Assembly (NCBI GenBank): GCA_017521985.1
Contig: JAFXAZ010000002.1
Location: 62,001-126,000 of the forward strand
From: Lachnospiraceae bacterium
Lineage (GTDB): Bacteria; Bacillota; Clostridia; Lachnospirales; Lachnospiraceae
DNA length: 64,000 nucleotides
Direction: 5' to 3'
Each line of letters opens with the position of its first letter. The stretch's first letter is position 1. A program made the position numbers and the translations under genes. Below, piece after piece: positions 1 through 7,608 of this stretch. The notes below the pieces were generated by a model. That model saw nothing but the letters and a program-made list of their open reading frames with translations. It searched no databases and was not told the origin of the DNA.

Positions 1-557
1 CAAAGAAACGAAAGCCCATGATCAAACAGCGGTGCCAGGTGCAAGGTCTTCTTTCGACTATTGCGTAACACTTCAATATTTGCACCGTGGCGATCACGAT
101 TGAGAATCAGATAATCCACCACCAGCATCTGATAAATATAGGTTTCCCATCCCATGCGCACACAGAAATCAAGTGCCGATTCCTTTGGAAGTGCTTCTCT
201 TTCCTTGTATGCATCCAGGGCAATTTTTGATTCGCCCTTTTCCTTGAAATCATCAGAGGCACAAAGGTATACATCCTGGATTTCTCCCTCCAGCATGATG
301 TCAGCATGGATAAGCTGATAAGACAAATGAGGAATCCCCAATATCGTCAGCAGTCGATCAACAATTAATTCATTTACACATTCATGGCCGATTACACCTT
401 GTACTTTATCAAAATTTGAGAGCTTATAGTAAACTTTCTTCCCGCCTAATTCTGAATATGATTTCAAAAAGGAACCAGCCGTTCCCGAAGAATTGTGATA
501 AACAGACCAAGACAAATAAGTAAGGTCCTGTTTTTCTTTTAGCAGCTGTGTATTCAT
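1..557 (-). CDS. HipA-like protein kinase, 3' end cut by window edge
   Basis: About 185 codons are visible, from an ATG preceded by GGTGGAGGTG; the gene runs off the left edge. Residues 154-161 read NRDRHGAN, the catalytic-loop pattern of HipA/PI3K-like kinases (D-x-D-R-H-x-x-N), and residues 176-180 read APLFD, the metal-binding Asp motif of the same fold. An SSGTAG stretch near residue 23 fits the glycine-rich ATP loop. HipA-family kinases phosphorylate protein targets such as aminoacyl-tRNA synthetases, often as toxins paired with an XRE antitoxin. The partner is not visible next to it; a broken XRE gene of HipB type lies far away at 25.6-25.8 kb. The target is unknown. Confidence 0.75.
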   Translation of the reverse strand, partial: MNTQLLKEKQDLTYLSWSVYHNSSGTAGSFLKSYSELGGKKVYYKLSNFDKVQGVIGHECVNELIVDRLLTILGIPHLSYQLIHADIMLEGEIQDVYLCASDDFKEKGESKIALDAYKEREALPKESALDFCVRMGWETYIYQMLVVDYLILNRDRHGANIEVLRNSRKKTLHLAPLFDHGLSFL

Positions 558-576
558 AGTATTTCACCTCCACCTC

Positions 577-640
577 AATTCTATTCTTTTACTTGTCATA
601 TGTCAAGTAATTATTTCATCTCCGCTTGACATACGACAAG
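577..640 (-). promoter_or_regulatory. Promoter with two operator-like repeats for the HipA-like gene
   Basis: On the minus strand TTGACA (606-601) and TAGAAT (583-578) are separated by 17 bases, a good sigma-A promoter 20 bases upstream of the ribosome site. The -35 lies inside CTTGTCATATGTCAAG (592-607), a near palindrome. A second related near palindrome, CTTGACATACGACAAG, lies at 625-640, 33 bases (three helical turns) away. The arrangement suggests cooperative repressor binding; the repressor is not identified. Confidence 0.6.
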
Positions 641-642
641 TT

Positions 643-1020
643 ATGTATATTCATCACTTATTTCCTTCCACAAATTAGGTCGTAACTTTCCGCAATCATT
701 CTTTGGACCTCTTCCACCGGAATGGTGCCATCCAAAATAATGGTATTCCAATGCTCCTTATTCTGATGATATCCCGGAAGCACAGCCGCATAGGTCTGTC
801 TCCATAAATCTCTCCATTCAGGATTTACCTTTACATTGACACAAAGCTTATCATCTCGAAAATAAGTCCACGCAAAAACCTTCTTATTCTTGCGGTATCG
901 AACCAACTGCCAGTTTTCATCATGGAACGGTGCATCCTGATAAGTATCAGGAAATGACAAACAATACTTTAAAACTTCTTCTCTGGTTGTCATACATTCC
1001 ACGCTCCTTCTTCATTTTCC
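643..1020. repeat. Direct repeat copy 1 (MmcQ gene and flanks)
   Basis: This segment is nearly identical to 5537-5915, with about 20 scattered differences by eye, covering an MmcQ/YjbR gene and flanks on both sides. The similarity resumes upstream of the neighbouring reductase: ATTTAAAGACAAG at about 1673 matches 5921. The ancestral unit therefore probably included the reductase, which copy 2 has lost. Confidence 0.8.
658..993 (-). CDS. MmcQ/YjbR family protein, copy 1
   Basis: A 111-residue protein if started at the ATG of MTTREEVLKYC (an upstream in-frame ATG would add three residues). It shows the MmcQ/YjbR pattern: N-terminal CLSFPDTYQDAPF, a central FAWTYFRDDKLCVNVKVNP strand pair, and a C-terminal helix. 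The family has a CyaY-like fold and a proposed DNA-binding role; its function is unknown in most species. The second copy, about 4.6 kb away, is almost identical, so this is a recent duplication. It sits directly downstream of the reductase gene on the same strand and may be co-transcribed with it. Confidence 0.85.
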   Translation of the reverse strand: MTTREEVLKYCLSFPDTYQDAPFHDENWQLVRYRKNKKVFAWTYFRDDKLCVNVKVNPEWRDLWRQTYAAVLPGYHQNKEHWNTIILDGTIPVEEVQRMIAESYDLICGRK

Positions 1021-1024
1021 GTAT

Positions 1025-1642
1025 TTATCTGATAAAATTTGTCCACGCATGTACTTCTTTTTCCGGCAAACCATACTTTTCTTTTCCAAGCGCAATACTC
1101 TTCATCAAAAAGCTCATATTTCTTGCAAGTGTACGCATCTGCTGCATACCTTCCTCATCCTGCACTGCATCCTTTGCATTTGAGCCATGTATGCCATTCC
1201 AGTATTGTCCGGAAGCAACCGGCATTCCGCTGATCGTAAAATACTTGTTCAGCTCATCAAAGGTGGCTGTCAAGCCACCGCGTCTTGCGGATGCTACAGC
1301 TGCACCAACCTTCATTGTTTTATCAAATTGAGAACTGTGGAACAGTCTGTCTAACACTGCAATCAATGTAGCATTGGCCGAAGCATAGTACACCGGACTT
1401 CCCACTACCAAACCGTCACACTGCTCAAATTTATCTGCCAACTCGTTTACCACATCATTAAATACACATTTCCCTTTTGTTCCACAAGTTCCACAGGCAA
1501 TACATCCTCTGACATCTTTGTTGCCAACTTGCACAAGCTCCGTTTCAATTCCTTCCTGTGCAAACACTTTCTCCATTTCATGAAGTGCCGTATAGGTGCT
1601 TCCCGTCGCATGCGGACTTCCGTTTATCAATAATACTTTCAT
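1025..1642 (-). CDS. Flavodoxin-fold NAD(P)H-dependent oxidoreductase
   Basis: This 205-residue protein starts MKVLLINGSPHATGSTYTAL, the phosphate-binding loop of flavodoxin-like NADPH:FMN reductases. Residues 47-60 contain a CxxCGTxGxC-type cysteine cluster, followed by GLVVGSPVYYASANA, the second FMN-binding loop of iron-sulfur flavoproteins and multimeric flavodoxin WrbA-like reductases. It is expected to be a cytoplasmic flavoprotein reducing quinones, metals or small aromatics. A ribosome site GGAGTC precedes the ATG. The corresponding gene is missing next to the second MmcQ copy. Confidence 0.85.
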   Translation of the reverse strand: MKVLLINGSPHATGSTYTALHEMEKVFAQEGIETELVQVGNKDVRGCIACGTCGTKGKCVFNDVVNELADKFEQCDGLVVGSPVYYASANATLIAVLDRLFHSSQFDKTMKVGAAVASARRGGLTATFDELNKYFTISGMPVASGQYWNGIHGSNAKDAVQDEEGMQQMRTLARNMSFLMKSIALGKEKYGLPEKEVHAWTNFIR

Positions 1643-1736
1643 AATGACTCCTTTCCAATGCTCTATTCTTATTTAAAGACAAGTCCATCTTTAAAGGCTA
1701 TTTTTCAAGAAATCAATGATGTACCCGCCTATCTCT

Positions 1737-1751
1737 AATATATCAGGTGTT
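1737..1751 (+). repeat. 15-base match to the operator-like repeat at 25.8 kb
   Basis: AATATATCAGGTGTT here is the exact reverse complement of bases 25816-25830, which form part of an inverted repeat upstream of a broken XRE gene. It may be a leftover operator half-site; the match may also be chance in AT-rich DNA. Confidence 0.25.
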
Positions 1752-1780
1752 GATTTAACTTAACATAATTTTATCTCACT

Positions 1781-2083
1781 TCATTCAGCAATTTCTTTAT
1801 TTATTATTTCTGTAACTTCTCCTAACTCACGATTCAGATCCTTAATATACTCTTCACAAACTTCAACATACATTCCCCTAGAATATCCATCCTGAATTTC
1901 CAGTGTTATCTCTACACTTCCAGCAACTACTTTTTCTAGAATTAATGTAAACAGTTTTTTCAAAGAATTCTGACACTCTGGGCTGTTTAGATTAATATCT
2001 AATTCTTCTTCATCAATTTCAAAACGTAAAATATCAATATCACCTTGTTCTAACAATGTTGCTTTAATTATTTCTTGATTCAT
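1781..2083 (-). CDS. Small acidic protein downstream of PHP-ATPase
   Basis: A protein of about 100 residues starting at MNQEIIKATL, preceded by GAAGGGATATTT. The coding region lies within the last codons of the PHP-ATPase and beyond, so the two genes overlap and are probably translationally coupled. It is strongly acidic (FEIDEEELDINLN near the N-terminus) with a predicted C-terminal helix rich in Glu. I recognise no family. Overlap with the ATPase gene suggests a third subunit or regulator of the HNH/PHP-ATPase cassette, but that is inference from position only. Confidence 0.7.
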   Translation of the reverse strand: MNQEIIKATLLEQGDIDILRFEIDEEELDINLNSPECQNSLKKLFTLILEKVVAGSVEITLEIQDGYSRGMYVEVCEEYIKDLNRELGEVTEIINKEIAE

Positions 2084-4187
2084 AAATATCCCTTCTTTCA
2101 TAAAATGCATCGTAGCCACCCTCTAAAGAATGCATACTCTCTTCTGTCCAACTTTTTATATCCTCCGGATTATCAATACACACCAATTGATTATCAAACG
2201 GATTTCCTATATAAGTTTTATATTCACCATTCTCATGCGTCCGGTAAATAGACATATATGGAAGAGTTCGTACTGCAATATTTGCATTATGTGTTGCCAC
2301 AACAACAAATTTTCTCTGCTTTGCTAAATTGCAAATTAAGGGTCTTATATCCGTATCTATATAAGAATTTCCCATTCCTAGTTCAGGCTCGTCCAGAAAA
2401 TATGCATCAGCATCTTCATGCAAAACTTGTTCTAATAAAAGTATTCCTTGTTCCCCATTAGAAGGTGAATATCCAACACCATCCGCCGTAATAACTTGCT
2501 TAGATCTACCTACAAAAGATTTTAAAGATAGCACATTATTTTCTTCGCATAATGTAACTAGATTTTCAACATGTGTTGCAATATCAAAGTCAAAAACATG
2601 CTGCTTTATGTATTCTAATAACCTTACAATTTCTCTAAGGACTTTTATACTTTGTCCCGGATAATTTGTTCTTCTCTCCTCCGCACATATCATTCGATAC
2701 TTACAATTAATAAAAATATCACCTTTACCTTCTAACGACCCTATCCGAATACATTCATTATATTCAGGTGAATTAATTCCATCCAATATTTTACTTACAA
2801 TTCTAAATAATTCGATTCTATTTAAGGCAAATCCCTTCAATCCTGCTGTAGATGGTCGCGAAATCGTGTCTGAATTCTTGTCTGCAAGAGCTTTTATCTT
2901 ATCAATTGTTATATTGGTTAATTCGGAAGAGTACTTGTCAATCAAATCATTCTTTCGCTTTTCAACAATTGAATCACGCAGACTAATAAGCAACTGCTCT
3001 AATAACTGAATTTCTTCTTCAGAAACATATTCGTTCCACTCTATTTTTTTAAGTTTCTCAAATGCTTGGCTAAATCTTTCTTTGTCTTTTTGATGGATAT
3101 CAAACTTATCTGGTTTTCTATAAAAATGATGAATAGCCTCTGTTATTTTCATTCGTTTTTTATTATTACTATTTCCTCTTGTTTGATACCAGTCAAGATA
3201 ATTTGAAAACAGTGTGGGATTACTATCGTTCCATTTTGCCATTTCACTAAATTCATCCTCACATGAGCCTATCCCCATTTTCTCCAACGATACTTCCATG
3301 TCTTGTATGCTTAATAACGAAGAAAACCCTTCACTTCTTTCTGATGCAATATATTTTTTACAACTTTTTCCGGCACCCAACATTGCTTCATACATTGATT
3401 TTAGTATCTCTGTTTTTCCAGTTCCCTTTTGCCCAAAAATGATATTTACATCTGGATAAAGCATAAGTGGTAAATTTACTGAAGAATGTGGTTTTCCTAT
3501 TACTGTTATTGGACTCTTTTTACTTAATAGTGTTTCAACAACAGATTTGTCACGCTTCGCAAGAAGTAAAAACTCTGAAAAACTAGCCACTGGTAATCTT
3601 AAATCTGCAAATGTACTAGTTTCATATACACTCCAATCCTGTACATCACTTCCAATCAATACACTCATTTCTTTATTGGCTAATACCCCTAATGTACGAT
3701 GATTTCTAGGTTCAATAAAAACTCTCGCAGAATCTTTTACCAAGCTGTATAACTGTTCTTTATCCGCTTCTGATATCGCAGGTTTTTTATCATGAAAATG
3801 TGGTATATAAATAGCATCAATTTCTGCAAATACATCACACACATCTTTCAATTTCATAAAGCAGGTATCTGGTGTTGTACCTGAAAACAATTTCTTGCAG
3901 CAAGAATTAAAATTTAAAACCTCATCTGGCTTTGTTACAACAATCAAATGATATCTACTCTCACCGTCAATATCAATTTCAACACCTGGCCAAACTTGGC
4001 ATATGCCAACAACAACATCTCGTAATTCTATATACTGATCATAGTCAAACATATTGTGATTTGTGATTGCTACAATCTTCACGTCTGCTAATTCAATCTT
4101 CTCTTTAAATAGTTCTGGTGTAACATTTCTACCTTTTCCATCACCTTTTTTTGCTTTTCGAGTATGACAATGTAAATCAATTTTCAT
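2064..4187 (-). CDS. PHP phosphoesterase domain fused to ABC/SMC-type ATPase
   Basis: 707 residues from the ATG preceded by GGAGGGGGATAAA. The N-terminus is a PHP domain: IDLHCH (residues 3-8), AITNHN (40-45), GVEIDID (68-74), PHFHDK (129-134) and GSDVQD (179-184), matching the metal-binding positions of PHP phosphoesterases. The second half is an ABC/SMC-like ATPase: Walker A GQKGTGKT at 252-259, a late signature SNGEQG, Walker B YFLDEPE and a switch His in VATHN. NCBI groups similar PHP-AAA proteins as TrlF-like, from memory. It lies between an HNH nuclease gene and a small acidic protein gene, and together they look like an ATPase-plus-effector defence cassette. PHP domains usually hydrolyse phosphoesters of nucleotides or DNA ends. 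Confidence 0.85.
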   Translation of the reverse strand: MKIDLHCHTRKAKKGDGKGRNVTPELFKEKIELADVKIVAITNHNMFDYDQYIELRDVVVGICQVWPGVEIDIDGESRYHLIVVTKPDEVLNFNSCCKKLFSGTTPDTCFMKLKDVCDVFAEIDAIYIPHFHDKKPAISEADKEQLYSLVKDSARVFIEPRNHRTLGVLANKEMSVLIGSDVQDWSVYETSTFADLRLPVASFSEFLLLAKRDKSVVETLLSKKSPITVIGKPHSSVNLPLMLYPDVNIIFGQKGTGKTEILKSMYEAMLGAGKSCKKYIASERSEGFSSLLSIQDMEVSLEKMGIGSCEDEFSEMAKWNDSNPTLFSNYLDWYQTRGNSNNKKRMKITEAIHHFYRKPDKFDIHQKDKERFSQAFEKLKKIEWNEYVSEEEIQLLEQLLISLRDSIVEKRKNDLIDKYSSELTNITIDKIKALADKNSDTISRPSTAGLKGFALNRIELFRIVSKILDGINSPEYNECIRIGSLEGKGDIFINCKYRMICAEERRTNYPGQSIKVLREIVRLLEYIKQHVFDFDIATHVENLVTLCEENNVLSLKSFVGRSKQVITADGVGYSPSNGEQGILLLEQVLHEDADAYFLDEPELGMGNSYIDTDIRPLICNLAKQRKFVVVATHNANIAVRTLPYMSIYRTHENGEYKTYIGNPFDNQLVCIDNPEDIKSWTEESMHSLEGGYDAFYERRDIYESRNN

Positions 4188-4281
4188 TTTATCCCCCTCC
4201 AAGAACACTATCTTGAACTATATAGTACATTTTTTAACTTTCACATATTCTTGCTACCAAACTTACCTATAACCTTGGACT

Positions 4282-5229
4282 CTAACTTAGATTATCCATC
4301 ACAGATAATATTTCTTTTACACGATCTCTAATTTCATCTGTGTCAACCTTAATATCATAATATGTATTCTTATCTAAGGCTTTTTTATTAACAATGAACC
4401 CTATTTGTCTAAGCAACAAATCTTCCTGCTCACAAAAATATTCTTCTGTTACATGATATTTTTTACAAGTTTCATATATACTGTGTACCCTTCCATCTAC
4501 TAATCCCCATCTGTATCTTAAAATAGTTTCTTTCCTCTTTGTTTTAATAAAAAAAGGAGTTTCGCCAAACACATTGTGAATTCTTTCTATAAGCGTATAC
4601 ATAAACTCATCTGTTTCCACATCATCCGATCTTATAATTTTACAAAAAACATCTTTTGATAAGTCTCCAAAAATTTCCTGTAACACATATGCAACCGAAA
4701 ACAGTGATAGTAAATCTCTAATTTGTGTTACTTCTAAAGTCAATGGGCTATATTGAGCCTCCTGCACATTGACAATTAAATACTCAGCTTCAAACTCGTT
4801 TCCTCTTTTTCGATTACAATCTGCACATAGCACTCTTAAGTTGCTCTCCGTTGTCGCTCCTCCTTTTGACCAGGGAATTATATGATCATAATTAATTTCT
4901 TCATCACTTATTGTTCTTTTGCATAGTGCACACAAATATCTATCTCTTCTAACCACTTTTAACTTGGTTGCCATAGGAATATTTCTAGAAATATTCCTCA
5001 TTTCTTTTGTTTCAGTAAAAGGTTCCGCAACATAAAAAACTGGGCATGTATGTCCAAATATTCTACATGTTTCATCATTTCCAAAATCTCCTATTGGAAA
5101 ATTCTCTACTAACGAACCATATGGGCAATACTTCATTTCCCAACATGGTTTGCACACCGCTTTTATATATCCATTTGAAACTCTTTTCTTCCATTTATCA
5201 AATGCTAAACTTATCTTATCTTTTCCCAT
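4282..5229 (-). CDS. HNH endonuclease with N-terminal cysteine cluster
   Basis: 315 residues. An N-terminal CKPCWEMKYCPYG motif (Cys 26, 29, 35) with further Cys at 55 and 62 suggests a zinc or iron-sulfur site. The HNH core follows: CALC at 100-103, NYDHIIPWSKGG at 113-124, NLRVLCADCNRKRG at 130-143, giving the usual ββα-metal nuclease with its zinc knuckle. A C-terminal region of about 160 residues has no family I recognise. The gene is 74 bases upstream of the PHP-ATPase on the same strand, and the pair resembles ATPase/HNH defence pairs such as Septu in logic, though the ATPase architecture differs. Confidence 0.85.
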   Translation of the reverse strand: MGKDKISLAFDKWKKRVSNGYIKAVCKPCWEMKYCPYGSLVENFPIGDFGNDETCRIFGHTCPVFYVAEPFTETKEMRNISRNIPMATKLKVVRRDRYLCALCKRTISDEEINYDHIIPWSKGGATTESNLRVLCADCNRKRGNEFEAEYLIVNVQEAQYSPLTLEVTQIRDLLSLFSVAYVLQEIFGDLSKDVFCKIIRSDDVETDEFMYTLIERIHNVFGETPFFIKTKRKETILRYRWGLVDGRVHSIYETCKKYHVTEEYFCEQEDLLLRQIGFIVNKKALDKNTYYDIKVDTDEIRDRVKEILSVMDNLS

Positions 5230-5551
5230 AATATGTACCTCTACCGATATGCTTTATAGCTTCTTTAGCGAGCTTCACATATAGAATATCATTTTCCAGC
5301 TACTAATTCTATTGTTGATAATACTTCACAATATTATACTTTTCTCACCACACCACATCCCAAACACCTAATTTTCTGTCTTAAATCTAGTATAAAAATC
5401 CACCTTCAAACTCCCAAAACCCTTGATTTTCCTACACATTTCTAAAAAAGCAATTTACTGCCGTGGCAGATGAAGAAAATTTTTATAGTGTTTGGCATAA
5501 TTGGGTATAGCCTTCTTATATCTTTGTTCCAAATATCTGTATATTCATCAC
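5230..5551. other. Non-coding gap
   Basis: No convincing gene. On the minus strand a 23-codon open frame MCRKIKGFGS... ending at about 5380 could be a leftover, but nothing supports it. The left end of repeat copy 2 begins at 5537. Confidence 0.4.
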
Positions 5552-5945
5552 TTATTTCCTTCGGCAAATTAGGTCGTAACTTTCTGCAATCATTCTTTGG
5601 ACCTCTTCATCCAGAATCGTGCCATCCAAAATAATTGTATTCCAATGCTCCTTATTCTGATGATATCCCGGAAGCACAGCCGCATAGGTCTGCCTCCACA
5701 AATCTCTCCATTCAGGATTTACCTTTACATTGACACAAAGCTTACCATCTCTAAAATAAGTCCACGCAAAAACCTTCTTATTCTTACGATACCGAACCAA
5801 CTGCCAGTTTTCATCATGGAACGGTGCATCCTGATAAGTGTCAGGAAATGACAAACAATACTTCAAAACTTCTTCTCTGGTTGTCATGCATTCTACGCTC
5901 CTTCTTCATTTTCCAATTTTTATTTAAAGACAAGTGCATCTCCTC
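5537..5945. repeat. Direct repeat copy 2, with internal deletion
   Basis: It matches 643-1020 through the end of ATTTTCC, then jumps to sequence matching the region upstream of the reductase (ATTTAAAGACAAGTGCATCT against 1673-1692). Compared with copy 1 the whole reductase gene is gone. The two ends share TTTCC, a likely deletion microhomology. Confidence 0.7.
5552..5887 (-). CDS. MmcQ/YjbR family protein, copy 2
   Basis: 111 residues, differing from copy 1 at only about five positions (for example D/G in the FRDDKL loop, and TIPV/TILD near residue 92). It has the same family features: CLSFPDTYQDAPF, FAWTYF, NPEWRDLWR. Both copies keep an intact frame, so both could be functional. It lies downstream of the transglutaminase-like gene on the same strand. 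Confidence 0.85.
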   Translation of the reverse strand: MTTREEVLKYCLSFPDTYQDAPFHDENWQLVRYRKNKKVFAWTYFRDGKLCVNVKVNPEWRDLWRQTYAAVLPGYHQNKEHWNTIILDGTILDEEVQRMIAESYDLICRRK

Positions 5946-5949
5946 GCAG

Positions 5950-6975
5950 CTAATCTTTCTCGCCTTCATTCGCCTCTTCCATTTCAATCTGTTCCTTACC
6001 GGCTCCATCCTCAAACCGCACTCGCAGTACTGCCTGGGGCCAATTAACAGAAACATATGCCTGCTTATCCTTTGCCTGTGCCTCTTTGTTAAATATCTCC
6101 AGAAGCTCCGCCAAAATTTCTCTCGTCAGGTATCCACCTCGCCAATGGAATAAAAGTACTTTCCCCTTCTTTACCGCCTGTTTTGTTCGGTTTCTTACCT
6201 CGTCCATTGTAGTCCAGGAAATTTTCTTCTCTTTATAATAAAAATGGTCGTTGTCACTGCAAGCAGGTACCTTCCAGATAACAGGCTCATGGTCTCTGAA
6301 AATCTGCTTGTCCGACAAGTTCACATAGTCATATCTTACCGTATCGTCTTTTGAAAGTGTGTTGTCAAAGGTTACATCCAGATGGTAATACTGCCCGTCA
6401 ATCCGAATTACATTCCAGGCATGTCTATACTTGATCCCTTTTTTCGGATTAGCTTCCGACAAGGCGATGATACACCAGATATTCAGTTCATCGCACAGAA
6501 TTTTTACTGCCTTGGCCATTCCCTCACAGACAGCCACACCGTTTCCCAGCGCACCGATGATTTCATGGGAATACTCCTTCTTCAGCTTATCATACTTCAC
6601 ATTTTTCACAATAAAGTCATGAATAAAGAGCTCTTTCCCCTTTTCATCCAAATTCGCCGCCTGACGGGCCAGTTTTTTTACCCTTGACTCCATCGCCTGG
6701 CGATGTTCCTTGATTTTATCCTTTGAGAAGAGATACTGCGGTATCATCTCCACTACCGTGGAATCCGCATAATACTTGTAGGAAAAAGACACCGAATAAA
6801 AGATTGCCGGGCAGTCCATTCGAATCATAAAATAAATATCCGACAATTCTTTCCCCGAAAGCTTTGGTACCGCAAAGGAATCCTGAAGATTTAACAAGCC
6901 TTCCTTCATCGCATAGTAGGCTCTCTGCTGCTCTTTATTCAATTGGTCATAATAGTAATTGCCTGCCTTGGGCAT
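5950..6975 (-). CDS. Transglutaminase-like (cysteine protease fold) protein
   Basis: 341 residues. The central domain has the transglutaminase-core triad: Cys150 in AVCEGMAKA, His185 in YRHAWNVI, and Asp200 in YHLDVTFD, with the typical KNVKYDK lead-in at 124-130. These proteins act as peptidases or crosslinkers. There is no signal peptide or transmembrane segment, so it is probably cytoplasmic. The final 20 residues are highly charged. It starts at an ATG; the site upstream is weak. Its substrate is unknown. Confidence 0.8.
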   Translation of the reverse strand: MPKAGNYYYDQLNKEQQRAYYAMKEGLLNLQDSFAVPKLSGKELSDIYFMIRMDCPAIFYSVSFSYKYYADSTVVEMIPQYLFSKDKIKEHRQAMESRVKKLARQAANLDEKGKELFIHDFIVKNVKYDKLKKEYSHEIIGALGNGVAVCEGMAKAVKILCDELNIWCIIALSEANPKKGIKYRHAWNVIRIDGQYYHLDVTFDNTLSKDDTVRYDYVNLSDKQIFRDHEPVIWKVPACSDNDHFYYKEKKISWTTMDEVRNRTKQAVKKGKVLLFHWRGGYLTREILAELLEIFNKEAQAKDKQAYVSVNWPQAVLRVRFEDGAGKEQIEMEEANEGEKD

Positions 6976-7168
6976 GTTCGCACCACCGTTTCTATCTTTT
7001 GTTTATAACATTGTTTTTCAAACGATAATTAATATATTTACTTTATAAAGGAGTATCCAGAATCATAGGTATGGAATTTCGGATTACAATTGAGGTAAAC
7101 ACGAAATCTCCGCCATACAAAAGTACCAAAACCAAAATCTCTAAATTCACATCATTGTGTTAATCACA

Positions 7169-7384
7169 CTATACATTTACAATCATCGCTTTAATTGTTT
7201 CGTATTCAAACACCGCGGTGCCTTCTCCACCAACTTCGTCAATATGCGTGGTCAAATCTCCGCCGCCTGCATACATGGCTCCAAGCCCTAACAGAATCTT
7301 ATCTGTACAGGTATAATAATGTTCCGTAATATGCTCCTGCAGCTTTTTTACCAGCGCATTCGCTTCCTCGCTCTCCGGTGACAC
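7169..7384 (-). pseudogene. Truncated TipAS-domain regulator (C-terminal fragment)
   Basis: The 71 codons match the last 70 residues of the MerR/TipAS regulator at 26.6-27.4 kb (SPESEEA, HITEHYYTCTDKILLGLGAMY, GGEGTAVF). DNA similarity stops at about 7381 inside CTCTCCGGTGA, where the IS21 element begins. The DNA-binding half of the gene is not found on the other side of the element, so the insertion was accompanied or followed by a deletion. It is expected to be non-functional. Confidence 0.85.
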
Positions 7385-7509
7385 TTAAAAACTGCATGTT
7401 ATAAGATATTATCGTTTACTTGCAGTTAAATTCAGTTTATATTCCCATACTGCATATTCCGCTCGAACTGCACGCTGATTCCGATTGTATCTGCATGACC
7501 GTTTCCGAT

Positions 7510-7543
7510 GGAACTGCATGCCTTTCCGATTTAAACTGCATAT
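7510..7543 (+). repeat. IS21 left-end transposase-binding repeat
   Basis: GGAACTGCATGCC...TTAAACTGCATAT matches the reverse complement of 9958-9991. Further ACTGCA copies at about 7390, 7450 and 7470 form the multi-repeat left end typical of IS21. Confidence 0.65.
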
Positions 7544-7608
7544 ATTTTAAATAGTGTTATATTTCTTTCGTGGTGAAACCACAAGCTACGAAAGGAGGCA
7601 TGAAAATC

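Noticed and set aside
107-307. 66-residue minus-strand frame at the left edge
   Set aside because: It is an out-of-frame shadow of the HipA-like kinase, whose catalytic motifs lie in the other frame.
930-1331. Plus-strand open frame over the MmcQ and reductase genes
   Set aside because: It lies antisense to two clear protein families, has no ribosome site and no recognisable product.
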